DNA from: Verrucomicrobiota bacterium
GTDB taxonomy: Bacteria > Verrucomicrobiota > Kiritimatiellia > RFP12 > UBA1067
Length of the DNA: 52,202 nucleotides
Direction of reading: 5' to 3'
NCBI GenBank assembly: GCA_023269675.1
Contig: JAHFSX010000043.1
Location: forward strand, 1 to 52,202
Below are positions 9,700-17,937 of the stretch, in pieces. The position numbers and the translations under genes are program-made. Under the pieces are notes generated by a model that made no database searches, was not told the DNA's origin, and saw only the letters and a list, made by a program, of their open reading frames with translations. Each line of letters begins with the position of its first letter. The stretch's first letter is position 1.

Positions 9700-10345
9700 T
9701 GAACCCGCGCCGCGCACGCGCGGACGCACGCTCGACCACGCGGCCGCCGTGTACGACCTGCTGGCCCCGGTGATGACCCTGGGGCAGGAGGGACGCTACC
9801 GCAAGCTGGCCATCCGCCTGCTGAACCCGCAGGGCGGCGACCGCGTCTTGGACGTGGGCTGCGGGACCGGCATCCTGACCCGCCAGATCGCGCGGCGCCT
9901 GGCGGGAGCCGGCGCGTGCGCCGTGGGCCTGGACGCGGCGCCGAAGATGATCGCGGTTGCCCGACGCCGCGCGGCGTCGCTGCCGCATCTGCGTTTCGAC
10001 GTGGGCGTGGCGGAGGCCCTCGCGTACGGCGACGCCTCCTTCGACGGCGCGGTCTCGACCTTCTTTTTCCATCATATCGACGCCGACCTGAAGCGCCGCT
10101 CGCTGGCGGAGCTGCTGCGCGTACTGAAGCCCGGCGGCAAGCTGATCATCGTGGACGTGGACGTGCCCAGCAACTGGTTCGGGCGGCTCTGCGCCTGGTC
10201 CGGGTACTGGCTGTTCAAACAGGAGGAGATCCGCGAGAACATCCGCGGCGAGCTGCGGCGGGCGCTGGCCGACACCCCCTTTCGCGAGGTGTCGCGCGTG
10301 GCGCACTTCTCCGGCTATGTGACGGTTTTTCAAGCGGTCAAGTAA
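9680..10345 (+). CDS. UbiE/MenG-like SAM methyltransferase
   Basis: Class I SAM-dependent methyltransferase of 221 residues. The SAM-binding motif I 'VLDVGCGTGILTRQIARRL' is clear, followed by an acidic 'GLDAAPKM' and a 'LLRVLKPGGKLIIVDVD' strand. The start at ATG 9680 lies inside the upstream gene and has GGAGG at 9666-9670 with 9-nt spacing; longer in-frame starts have no such support. Overlap with the isoprenoid-synthase gene suggests it methylates that enzyme's prenylated or quinone-like product. The UbiE/MenG resemblance is by motif only; the C-terminal part is divergent and short, so the acceptor is unknown. Confidence 0.8.
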   Translation: MSAPSPDEPAPRTRGRTLDHAAAVYDLLAPVMTLGQEGRYRKLAIRLLNPQGGDRVLDVGCGTGILTRQIARRLAGAGACAVGLDAAPKMIAVARRRAASLPHLRFDVGVAEALAYGDASFDGAVSTFFFHHIDADLKRRSLAELLRVLKPGGKLIIVDVDVPSNWFGRLCAWSGYWLFKQEEIRENIRGELRRALADTPFREVSRVAHFSGYVTVFQAVK

Positions 10346-10398
10346 GGGTTCAGTCAAAGACGCGGCGATCCGCGCATGCAAGAAAGAGGAGCGAAGCA

Positions 10399-11025
10399 AT
10401 GAAGACAAACACCAGGTGGCTTTGCGCGTTGGCAGTCGCGGGGCTAGCGGTCGGCCCGGCTCGGGCGGCGCCGACGGAGGTTGAGCTGAAAGCGGCGGTG
10501 GAGCGCTATTTCACCGAGCAGTTCCAGCGCTTGGGCAAGGCGGCCGAACAGGCGCCCACCGCGGAGACCTTCCGCGAGGTCATGAGGCCCCAGATCGAAA
10601 AGGTCGACGGCTTGTTCGGCGCGACGCTGATCGACGCCGACTGGGAGATCCGGCAGGTCTATTTCAAGCGCGACTTCCTCGCCGTCGGCTTCAGCCTGAA
10701 GAAGGTCAAGGAGCTGGACGGGTTCCGCACGCTGATGGCGGAGAAGCCGGCGCCGCAGCTCAGCGAGCCCGGGCACGGCAGCATCATCCAGCCGCGGCTG
10801 ATCGCGATGCGCTATCCGATCATCAAAGACGGCAAGATGGCCGGCATGGTCTCGATGATGATCAGGACCGAGGCGTTCCTGAAAGCCGTCAAGCTCGACA
10901 CGTGCAAAGCGTTCAAGTTCACCTGCCTCGGCAAGGAAGCCGAAAGCAAAGGCACGTTGTCCGCCGCGCGCAAGCAGGTGACGCTCGCGCTCCCGTCGAC
11001 CGAGTGGGTCATCGAGTTCGAATAA
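10399..11025 (+). CDS. Exported PDC/Cache-like protein
   Basis: Protein of 208 residues with a clear signal peptide (MKTNTRWLCALAVAGLAVGPARA). The mature part resembles a single extracytoplasmic PDC/Cache sensor fold: a long N-terminal helix, 'VDGLFGATLIDADWEIRQVY', then 'AMRYPIIKDGKMAGMVSMMI'. No membrane anchor, kinase or methyl-accepting region follows, so it would be a free periplasmic protein. AGAGGAG at about 10385-10391 gives a good ribosome-binding site for ATG 10399. It lies 53 bp behind the methyltransferase and may share its transcript. The fold is suggested by pattern only; function unknown. Confidence 0.6.
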   Translation: MKTNTRWLCALAVAGLAVGPARAAPTEVELKAAVERYFTEQFQRLGKAAEQAPTAETFREVMRPQIEKVDGLFGATLIDADWEIRQVYFKRDFLAVGFSLKKVKELDGFRTLMAEKPAPQLSEPGHGSIIQPRLIAMRYPIIKDGKMAGMVSMMIRTEAFLKAVKLDTCKAFKFTCLGKEAESKGTLSAARKQVTLALPSTEWVIEFE

Positions 11026-11037
11026 GCCTGCCCGGCC

Positions 11038-11076
11038 TCCAAAGAAAACGAAGCAGAGGCATGACTGCCCCTGCTC
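11038..11076 (-). terminator. Rho-independent terminator of leuA
   Basis: Read on the minus strand, AGCAGgGGCA and TGCCtCTGCT pair around a GTCA loop, followed by the T-rich 'tcgttttctttgg'. It lies between the convergent 10399 gene and leuA. Confidence 0.7.
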
Positions 11077-11109
11077 CGTTGGTTCGCGCGGACGGAAGGT
11101 CCGGCCCCG

Positions 11110-12660
11110 TTACAGCACCACGCCCGGCTTCTTCTGGGCGTCCTCCTCCAGCAGCGCGTTCAGCGCCTGGAGGTAGGCCAGAATGCTGGCCTCGATCACA
11201 TCCGTCGAGATGCCGCGCCCGTGAAACACGCGCGCGCCGTCGCGCACGCGCACCGTGGCCTCGCACTGCGCGTCGGTGCCGCCGGTGATGGCGTTCAGCT
11301 GGAAGCTCTCCAGCGTCGCCTTCACGCCCAGGATCTGGTTGATGGCTTTGAACGAGGCGTTGATCGGCCCGTCGCTCGCCGCCACCTGTTCGATCAGCTT
11401 GCCGTCGCGGTTCAGGCGGATGGTGCTGACCGGCGTGATGGCGTTGCTGGCCATCACGTTGAAGCGGTCGAGCTTGACGTGCTCGGCGGCCATGGTCTGG
11501 ATGTCGTGCGCCAGCGCCTCGATGTCGGCGTCGCCCACGGTCTTCTTGCGGTCGGCCAGATCCTTGAACTTGGCGAACAGCTCCGTGATGCGGGCCGCGT
11601 CGAGATGGAAGCCCAGCTCCTCCAGGCGGCTTTCGAACGCGTGCCGCCCCGAGTGCTTGCCCAGCACCATCTTGTTGCGCGGCAGGCCGATCGACTCGGG
11701 CGTCATGATCTCGTAGGTCAGCGGGTTGGCCATCATGCCGTGCTGGTGGATGCCCGCCTCGTGCGCGAACGCGTTTTCGCCCACGACCGCCTTGTTGGCC
11801 TGCACCTTGCTGCCCGTGACGTTGGTCACGCAGCGGCTGGTCGAGTAGATCTTGGTCGTGTCGATGGCCGTCTCGGCCTGGAAGTACTCGCGGCGCGTGT
11901 GCAGGGCCATGACGACCTCTTCCAGCGCGGTGTTGCCCGCCCGTTCGCCGATCCCGTTCACCGTGCACTCCACCTGGTCCGCGCCGGCCTTGATGGCGGC
12001 CAGCGAGTTGGCCGAAGCCAGCCCCAAGTCGTTATGGCAGTGCACGGAGATGCGCGCCTGGCCGATGTTCGGCACATGCTTGCGGATGTCCGCGATCAGC
12101 TGCCCGAACTGCTCCGGCACCGCATACCCGACGGTATCGGGAATGTTCACCGTCTTGGCGCCGGCGGCGATCACGCCCTCGACCACGCGGTAGATGAACG
12201 GCCGCTCGCTGCGCGAGCAGTCCTCCAGCGAGAACTCCACGTCGCCGCAGAGCCCCCGCGCGTACTTCACCATCGCGACCGCCTGGGCGTACACCTCGTC
12301 CGGCCGCATCTTGAGCTTGTACTCCATGTGGATCGGCGAGGTGGCGATGAAGGTGTGGATGCGGGGGTTCTTGGCGTTGCGCACAGCTTCCCAAGCACAG
12401 TCGATGTCCTTGGGCAGCGCACGGCAGAGACTCGCGACCGAGGCGGTTTTCACCACCCCCGCGATCGCCCGGATGGCCTCGAAATCGCCGGCCGAGGCTA
12501 TGGCGAAGCCGGCCTCGATGACGTCCACGCGCAGCGACTCCAGGTGCTCCGCCACCAAAAGCTTGTCGCGCAGGTTCATGGTGCAGCCCGGGGACTGCTC
12601 GCCATCGCGCAGGGTGGTGTCGAACACGTAGATGCGTCGCATGCTCTGGATCTCGCTCAT
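11110..12660 (-). CDS. leuA: 2-isopropylmalate synthase
   Basis: Catalyses the first committed step of leucine biosynthesis, condensing acetyl-CoA with 2-oxoisovalerate. At 516 residues it has the normal length for LeuA. The HMGL-like TIM barrel opens with the signature 'FDTTLRDGEQSPGCTMN'; 'VSVHCHNDLGLASANSLAA' carries the metal-binding HxH; the C-terminal LeuA allosteric (leucine-binding) domain is present ('TGGTDAQCEATVRV'). ATG 12660 is supported by GAGGT 7 nt upstream; the reading frame stays open further upstream through the leader, but that part has no homology. No other leu gene is nearby. A strong terminator in the leader suggests attenuation. Confidence 0.95.
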   Translation of the reverse strand: MSEIQSMRRIYVFDTTLRDGEQSPGCTMNLRDKLLVAEHLESLRVDVIEAGFAIASAGDFEAIRAIAGVVKTASVASLCRALPKDIDCAWEAVRNAKNPRIHTFIATSPIHMEYKLKMRPDEVYAQAVAMVKYARGLCGDVEFSLEDCSRSERPFIYRVVEGVIAAGAKTVNIPDTVGYAVPEQFGQLIADIRKHVPNIGQARISVHCHNDLGLASANSLAAIKAGADQVECTVNGIGERAGNTALEEVVMALHTRREYFQAETAIDTTKIYSTSRCVTNVTGSKVQANKAVVGENAFAHEAGIHQHGMMANPLTYEIMTPESIGLPRNKMVLGKHSGRHAFESRLEELGFHLDAARITELFAKFKDLADRKKTVGDADIEALAHDIQTMAAEHVKLDRFNVMASNAITPVSTIRLNRDGKLIEQVAASDGPINASFKAINQILGVKATLESFQLNAITGGTDAQCEATVRVRDGARVFHGRGISTDVIEASILAYLQALNALLEEDAQKKPGVVL

Positions 12661-12729
12661 TGCTTTTACCTCATTGAGCCGCCCCGACGGGCGGTCTTGT
12701 TCGCTTTTCGTATCGTCGTCTGGTCCGGG

Positions 12730-12805
12730 ACTCCCGTGGCTCCTCGCGCTGACTCCGTGAAAACAAAAACTCCCGCGGAATCTGCTGCGATTATCCACGG
12801 GAGTT
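12730..12805 (-). promoter_or_regulatory. Candidate leuA attenuator (leader terminator)
   Basis: In the leuA 5' leader (minus strand), AACTCCCGtGGA (12805-12794) pairs with TCCgCGGGAGTT (12779-12768) and is followed at once by 'tttgttttcac', an intrinsic terminator about 100 nt before the leuA start. A third arm, CCACGGGAGT (12739-12730), can pair with the same first arm over 10 bp, so alternative folds exist. The only gene downstream is leuA, so termination here would have to be conditional. No T-box consensus was found. Confidence 0.6.
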
Positions 12806-12999
12806 CTGGCCTTGCGTTTGCTCTTCAATAAACTACACGGCAAAAATCCCATGGCTGCACAGCAGCCAAAGGCCGGTAAGTCGAAGGTCAAACGCTGTAA
12901 AGACGCGATTCATTGGGTCTCATTGTTTCATATCCCCGCCGTATCTGACAAGCGGATTTTGCCGGATTCCGGCGGATTCCGGCGTTTCGGTTCTGCGCG

Positions 13000-13029
13000 T
13001 TGACAGGCGCCGCCGGCCGGACGTATAGT
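13000..13029 (+). promoter_or_regulatory. Sigma-70 promoter of sulfatase gene
   Basis: A perfect -35 TTGACA (13000-13005) and TATAGT (13024-13029) are separated by 18 bp. The predicted transcript start near 13036 excludes the GTG at 13037 as a useful start codon and supports ATG 13073. Confidence 0.8.
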
Positions 13030-13072
13030 ACCGCCAGTGTTTTATCCGACCGCGCAAGAAAGGCCCCGTCCC

Positions 13073-14629
13073 ATGCTGATGCCCCGCCCCTCCCGCCGCG
13101 CCTTCCTGCACGGCGCGACCCTCACAGCCCTCGCGGCGCTGGCCGGCCGCGCCCACGCCCGCACCGCGGCCGCCCCCCGTCCGAATATCATCTTCATCCT
13201 GGCCGACGACCTGGGCTACGGCGAGCTGGGCTGTTTCGGCCAGCCGAAGATCGAGACGCCGAACATCGACCGGCTGTGCCGCAGCGGCATGCGCTTCACG
13301 AGCCACTACTCCGGCGCGCCGGTCTGCGCGCCCTCGCGCTGCGTGCTGCTGACCGGCAAGCACTCCGGCCACGCCTACATCCGCGGCAACGACGAGTGGT
13401 CCTCGCGGGGCAAGGTCTGGGATTTCCAAGCCATGTTCGACAACCCGGCCCTTGAAGGTCAGCGGCCCATGCCCGCCGGTACGCAGACCCTCGGCACCCT
13501 GCTGCAAACGGCCGGGTACCGGACGGCGGCTGTCGGCAAGTGGGGCCTGGGCGCGCCGCACACCGAGGGCAACCCCAACCTGCAAGGCTTCGACTTCTTT
13601 TTCGGCTACAACTGCCAGCGTCAGGCCCACACCTACTACCCGCAGCATCTTTACAGGAACAGGGAGCGGGTGCTGTTGAGCAACGCGCTCGTTACGCCGG
13701 GCACGAAACTCGCCGCGGGCGCCGACCCGCGCGACCCCGCCAGCTACGCGCGTTTCAAGCAGAGCGACTATGCGCCCGACCTGATGTTCAACGAAATCCG
13801 CGCCTTCGTGAGCGAGAACCGCCAGCGCCCGTTCTTTCTGTACTGGGCCACCCCGATCCCGCATGCCGCGCTCCAGGCGCCGCAGCGCTGGGTCGACCAC
13901 TACGTCCGGAAGTTCGGCGACGAACCGCCCTACCTGGGGGATGCGGGCTACTTCCCCCACCGCTACCCGCACGCCTGCTACGCAGCCATGATCTCGCACC
14001 TGGACGAACAGGTCGGACAGCTCGTCGCGCAGCTGAAAGATCTGGGGCTCTACGAGAACACCCTGATCCTCTTCACCTCGGACAACGGGCCGACCTTCAA
14101 CGGCGGCACCGACTCGCCCTGGTTCGACAGCGGCGGCCCCTTCAAGTCCGAGTCCGGCTGGGGCAAGTGCTCCGTGCATGAGGGCGGCCTGCGCGTGCCC
14201 CTGATCGCGTCCTGGCCCGGACACATCCCGCCCGGCTCGCAGACCGACCACCTCTCCGCCTTCTGGGATGTGCTGCCCACGCTCTGCGAGGTTGCCGGCG
14301 CGCCGCCCCCGGCCGACAGCGACGGGCTGAGCTTCCTGCCCACCCTGCTCGGCCAGGGATCACAGAAGCAGCACGACTACCTCTATTGGGAATACCCCGA
14401 AGCGGGCGGACAGCAGGCGCTGCGCATGGGTCAATGGAAACTCATCCGCACAGGGCTCAAGAAAGAGACTACAAAAACCGCGCTCTACGATTTGGCCTCC
14501 GACCTGCGGGAAGAGCATGACGTCGCCGCGCAACATCCCGAGATTATGGCGAAGATGGAGTCTATCCTGCGCGCCGCGCACACCCCGCCCGCGCTCGACG
14601 CCTTCAAGATGAAGGCCCTCGGCGACTGA
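13073..14629 (+). CDS. Tat-exported sulfatase (type I, formylglycine)
   Basis: Arylsulfatase-type enzyme (518 residues) that hydrolyses sulfate esters, probably of sulfated polysaccharides, outside the cytoplasm. A twin-arginine leader (PSRRAFLHG, hydrophobic segment, AHA cleavage site) occupies residues 1-29. The metal site begins 'NIIFILADDLGYGELGCFG' and the maturation motif C-A-P-S-R has Cys85 for conversion to formylglycine; 'TGKHSGH' follows. Near the C-terminus 'WEYPEAGGQQALRMGQWKLI' is the usual sulfatase end domain. AAAGG at 13059-13063 supports ATG 13073. No maturase (anaerobic SME or FGE) is in the window. Single-gene transcript, convergent with nadK. Confidence 0.93.
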   Translation: MLMPRPSRRAFLHGATLTALAALAGRAHARTAAAPRPNIIFILADDLGYGELGCFGQPKIETPNIDRLCRSGMRFTSHYSGAPVCAPSRCVLLTGKHSGHAYIRGNDEWSSRGKVWDFQAMFDNPALEGQRPMPAGTQTLGTLLQTAGYRTAAVGKWGLGAPHTEGNPNLQGFDFFFGYNCQRQAHTYYPQHLYRNRERVLLSNALVTPGTKLAAGADPRDPASYARFKQSDYAPDLMFNEIRAFVSENRQRPFFLYWATPIPHAALQAPQRWVDHYVRKFGDEPPYLGDAGYFPHRYPHACYAAMISHLDEQVGQLVAQLKDLGLYENTLILFTSDNGPTFNGGTDSPWFDSGGPFKSESGWGKCSVHEGGLRVPLIASWPGHIPPGSQTDHLSAFWDVLPTLCEVAGAPPPADSDGLSFLPTLLGQGSQKQHDYLYWEYPEAGGQQALRMGQWKLIRTGLKKETTKTALYDLASDLREEHDVAAQHPEIMAKMESILRAAHTPPALDAFKMKALGD

Positions 14630-14654
14630 AGGCTATTATTCTTTTCCCATCCCT

Positions 14655-14690
14655 AACAGGCTAACAGCCTTCAGCCTAACAGCCTTCTCT
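14655..14690. repeat. Phrase repeat 'cagcctaacagccttct'
   Basis: Short quasi-repeats 'ctaacaggctaacagcct' and 'cagcctaacagccttct' between sulfatase and nadK. The 17-nt phrase at 14672-14688 is identical to 42548-42564 and close to 4438-4454. Confidence 0.75.
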
Positions 14691-15551
14691 TCACCGTCCG
14701 CCCCAGCGCAGTTTGCGGCACAGCACGTCGCACGGGTTATAGCCGTGCAGCTCGACCACCGGCACGTGGTGCACGCTGCGCGTGATCTCCACGCGGTCGC
14801 CGCACCTCAGCGGCTCTTCGTCGCGCCCGTCCGAGCTGACAATCATCGGCACGTCGCACGCGACGGCCCGCAGGGCGATGCGGGTCGTGTCGCGCACCAC
14901 CAGCGGCCGCGACGTGAGCGTGTGCGGACAGATCAGGCTGATCACCAGCGCCGCCGCATCCGGCAACAGGATCGGACCGCCGGCCGAGAGCGAATAGGCC
15001 GTGCTGCCCGTCGGCGTGGCCACGATGATGCCGTCGCACAGGAAGTTCGCGACCGGCTTCTCATCCAGCAGCAGTTCGATCTCCACCGCGTGCGGGGACG
15101 CGCCGTGGTTCGCCACCACGTCGTTGAGCGCGTCGGGCAGCGCCACCCGCTGTCCGTCCGTGTGCAGAACCGCCACCGCCAAGGCGGAACGCAGGCTCAC
15201 CCCGAAGCGGTCCTCGCGCAACTGCTGCAGCGCGTCGCCGAACTGGTGCTCCTCCACGCTGGTCAGGTAACCCAGCGAGCCGATGTTCAACCCCATCATG
15301 GGCAGGCGCTGTCCGACCAGCTGGTGCGACGCGTCGAGCATGGTGCCGTCCCCGCCCAGCGCCACCACCGCCTCGGCCCCCCGCTCCGCAAACGCGGACA
15401 CCGGGCAGACCTTGATCGCCGGACACAGCGCCGCCGCCTGCGCTTCGGCCAAGACGGTGAAGCCCATGCCCGCCGCCAGCGACGCCACGCGCTTGACCGA
15501 CTCCGCCGCCCGCTCTTTCTTGAAATTCGCAATCAGTCCGATGGTTTTCAT
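14691..15551 (-). CDS. nadK: NAD kinase
   Basis: ATP-NAD kinase producing NADP+ from NAD+ in the cytoplasm; 286 residues, typical for the family. Motifs: the diacylglycerol-kinase-fold 'VVALGGDGTMLDASH' (GGDGT), 'GLNIGSLGYLTS' (the NxGxLG(F/Y)L signature), and 'DGIIVATPTGSTAYSLSAGG' near the active site. ATG 15551 begins the conserved 'KTIGLIANF' strand; an in-frame TTG at 15593 would add unconserved residues. A promoter lies so close that the mRNA would be nearly leaderless. nadE lies 2.4 kb away on the same strand, separated by an oppositely oriented gene. Confidence 0.95.
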   Translation of the reverse strand: MKTIGLIANFKKERAAESVKRVASLAAGMGFTVLAEAQAAALCPAIKVCPVSAFAERGAEAVVALGGDGTMLDASHQLVGQRLPMMGLNIGSLGYLTSVEEHQFGDALQQLREDRFGVSLRSALAVAVLHTDGQRVALPDALNDVVANHGASPHAVEIELLLDEKPVANFLCDGIIVATPTGSTAYSLSAGGPILLPDAAALVISLICPHTLTSRPLVVRDTTRIALRAVACDVPMIVSSDGRDEEPLRCGDRVEITRSVHHVPVVELHGYNPCDVLCRKLRWGGR

Positions 15552-15564
15552 GATTTGTGGGATT

Positions 15565-15593
15565 ACTATACTCGCATTAGGAACAACAGACAA
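15565..15593 (-). promoter_or_regulatory. Sigma-70-like promoter of nadK
   Basis: On the minus strand TTGTCT (15593-15588) and TATAGT (15570-15565) are 17 bp apart. Transcription would start about 7 nt before ATG 15551, and no Shine-Dalgarno sequence is seen, so the message may be nearly leaderless. Confidence 0.6.
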
Positions 15594-15832
15594 GCGGAGC
15601 GTTTGCGGGATTTCACACGCGTTCCTTAATCTTTACCCCTCGGCAATAATCGCGGATTTCGGACGTTCAATAGGCACATGACAGACGGCGTGCGCTCGAT
15701 CCACGGGGCCTGCGGCGGCGCGCCGGCCGCCCAGCGCTGAACGCCAGCCTCTCGGATGAAGATCATCCACACTTGAAGGTTGGGAGTTGTGCGTTCAGAG
15801 TCGCGCATGGGTTCTCCTCGAAAGGTCACGCT

Positions 15833-17905
15833 ATGAGACTGCCCCTTTGTTTTTCAATTTCGCTCGCCTTCGCCGCGCTCGCCCGCGCGGCCGAGATCGG
15901 CTGCGTCTACCCCGCCGGCGGCGCTCCGGGCACGACCTTCGAGGTCTCGGTGCGCGGCCAGGACCTGAAGACCGCCAACGGCGCGCACATCACCGGCACG
16001 GGCGTCGACGCCGCCCTGGTGCGGGTCATCCCGCTCGACCCCGCCATGCCCGGCCAGCGGCGGGAAGTGCCCCAGCTGCAGGACGAGGTGGTCCTCCGCA
16101 TCACCATCGCGAAAGAGGCGCAGCCCGGCGTGCGCGATTTCCGCCTCATCTGCGGCAACGGCTTCACCGCGCCGTTGGCGTTCCATGTGGGCCGCTATCC
16201 CGAGACCGTCGAAACCGAGCCCAACGACGCCCTCAGCGGCATGGCGTTGGAACACCTGCCGGTCTGCGTCAACGGCCGGATCACCGAGCGGGACACCGAC
16301 ACCTTCCGCTTCAAGGCGGTCAAGGGCCAGACGCTGGTGGCGCAGGTACAGGGCCGCGCGCTCAGCCCCTGTCTCGCGGACACCGCGCCCGGCTGGTTCC
16401 AGCCGCTGCTCAAACTCTTCGACGGCCAGGGCCGCGAGCTGATGAGCGCGGACGATTTCCGCTTCGACCCCGATCCCCTCCTCGTCTTCACCGTGCCGGC
16501 CACGGGCGACTACGCGCTGCAGCTGTGCGACGCGATCCGCCGCGGGCGCGACGACTTCGTCTACCGGCTCACCCTCGGCGAGCTGCCGCTCGTCACCGGG
16601 TTCTTCCCGATGGGAGGCCGCAAGGGCGACAACCTGAACGTCACCCTCGAAGGCGTCAACCTGCCGCAGCAGCGGGTGCGCATCTTCAGCGGCAGCAAGA
16701 CCTCGGAAGCCTGCCTCGACACGCTCGTGGACGGCAAGCTTTTCTTCCCCGCGCTGCGTTTCGACCTCGACACCCTGCCCGAGGCCACGGAGCGCACTCC
16801 GGCCGACGGCGGAAGCCCGGCGCAGGACGTGCCCTTCCCCGTCATCATCAACGGCACGCTCGACCAGCCGAACGGCGTGGACGTTTTCCGCTTCGAAGGC
16901 CGGGCCGGGCAAAGCGTCGCCGTCGAGACGCGCGCGCGGCAGCTCGGCTCCGCGCTTGATACCGTGATCACCCTCGCCGACAGCCGCGGCAAAATCCTCG
17001 CCACGCATGACGACCTGACCAACGTTTTCACCGGCCTGCTGACCGACCCTTGCGACTCGGCGCTCAACACGCGCCTGCCCGCGGACGACACTTATGAGGT
17101 CCGCGTGCGCGACACCCGCGGCAAAGGCGGCCCCGATTTCCACTACCGGCTGCGCATCAGCGAGCCGCGCCCCGACTTCGAGCTCTGGGTCACGCCCTCG
17201 ACCTTGAGCATCCCCTTGGGCGGGACCGTGCGGGCCAACGTCCACGTCCGCCGCCTCGACGGCTTCACGGGGCCGATCGCGCTCCAGCTCGACAACCCGC
17301 CGCTGGGCATCGGCTGCGACGGCGGAAACATCCCGTCCAACGCCACCGAAAACGTCATCACGCTTTCCTGCTGGCCTTCGACCAAGCGGCTGCCGCATGG
17401 GCCGTTCGAGCTGAACCTCAGCGGGCTGGCAACCAACGGCACGACTGTTCTGCGCCAGGCAGCCGTTCCCGCGCACCACAAACTTCAGGCTCAGTGTTAC
17501 AAACAGCTCGTGCCCGATCAGTTCTGGATGGCTGTCGTCAACACCGAGCCGCCCGCCGAGAACACGTGGCGCATCGCACTGCCGCCGGGATCGGCGCACA
17601 TCCGCGCGAAAGCCAAGGAGCCCTTCGACGTGACGATTTCAGGCGGCAGGCCCAAAGCCCTGGCGGGCTTCGTCACCGTGCGCGTGGTCGAGCCCGAGAA
17701 CGGCTTCCTCGTCGGCGCCGTGCGCAACGGCGCCAATCCGGGTGAAGTGGTCGTGACGCTGACCTGCGCGGATGACGAGCACGCGCCGCCGAAGACCGGC
17801 AACCTGGCCCTGAGCGTCGGCCGCAAAAATCCGAAGGCCAAGCAGGCCAAGCGCCCGAATCAGGCGGGCGCCTTGACCGTCGCCACGCCGTACGCGATCG
17901 AGTGA
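15833..17905 (+). CDS. Exported pre-peptidase C-terminal-domain protein
   Basis: Secreted beta-sandwich protein of 690 residues; no catalytic domain visible. A signal peptide (MRLPLCFSISLAFAALARA) is followed by an IPT/TIG-like module ('VYPAGGAPGTTFEVSVRGQ'), a first PPC-type domain (about 125-245, 'DTDTFRFKAVKGQTLVAQV' to 'TGDYALQLCDAIRRGRDDF'), a second IPT-like module ('GFFPMGGRKGDNLNVTLEG'), a second PPC domain (about 335-450, 'GVDVFRFEGRAGQSVAVET'), and further Ig-like domains. Such proteins are common in planctomycetes and verrucomicrobia and probably mediate adhesion or polymer binding. ATG 15833 is chosen for the signal peptide; the longer TTG frame is unsupported. It is flanked by nadK and nadE, with which no functional link is seen. 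Confidence 0.8.
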   Translation: MRLPLCFSISLAFAALARAAEIGCVYPAGGAPGTTFEVSVRGQDLKTANGAHITGTGVDAALVRVIPLDPAMPGQRREVPQLQDEVVLRITIAKEAQPGVRDFRLICGNGFTAPLAFHVGRYPETVETEPNDALSGMALEHLPVCVNGRITERDTDTFRFKAVKGQTLVAQVQGRALSPCLADTAPGWFQPLLKLFDGQGRELMSADDFRFDPDPLLVFTVPATGDYALQLCDAIRRGRDDFVYRLTLGELPLVTGFFPMGGRKGDNLNVTLEGVNLPQQRVRIFSGSKTSEACLDTLVDGKLFFPALRFDLDTLPEATERTPADGGSPAQDVPFPVIINGTLDQPNGVDVFRFEGRAGQSVAVETRARQLGSALDTVITLADSRGKILATHDDLTNVFTGLLTDPCDSALNTRLPADDTYEVRVRDTRGKGGPDFHYRLRISEPRPDFELWVTPSTLSIPLGGTVRANVHVRRLDGFTGPIALQLDNPPLGIGCDGGNIPSNATENVITLSCWPSTKRLPHGPFELNLSGLATNGTTVLRQAAVPAHHKLQAQCYKQLVPDQFWMAVVNTEPPAENTWRIALPPGSAHIRAKAKEPFDVTISGGRPKALAGFVTVRVVEPENGFLVGAVRNGANPGEVVVTLTCADDEHAPPKTGNLALSVGRKNPKAKQAKRPNQAGALTVATPYAIE

Positions 17906-17911
17906 AGCTCC

Positions 17912-17924
17912 GGGGCGAGGCCCC
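17912..17924. terminator. Weak hairpin between convergent genes
   Basis: GGGGC-GAG-GCCCC sits in the 32-bp gap between the converging 15833 gene and nadE. No T-run accompanies it, so termination is only a possibility. Confidence 0.3.
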
Positions 17925-17937
17925 TGCCGCCTTGGCG

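Larger units (their letters stand above)
12661..13072. promoter_or_regulatory. Divergent leuA leader / sulfatase promoter region
   Basis: On the minus strand this holds the leuA leader: hairpin GGCTGC-TGT-GCAGCC (about 12853-12867), a short frame starting MGFLPCSLLKS at about 12851 with three leucines, then an intrinsic terminator and a third arm (separate entry). Near 12950-12985 the plus strand has quasi-repeats of 'ggattccggc', followed by the sulfatase promoter. No minus-strand promoter could be assigned with confidence. Confidence 0.5.

Noticed and set aside
12661..12891. Extension of leuA to 593 residues
   Set aside because: The upstream frame is the regulatory leader containing a terminator; LeuA homology begins just after ATG 12660.
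15552..15593. N-terminal extension of nadK to TTG 15593
   Set aside because: Adds residues outside the conserved start, would lie within the promoter, and has no ribosome-binding site.
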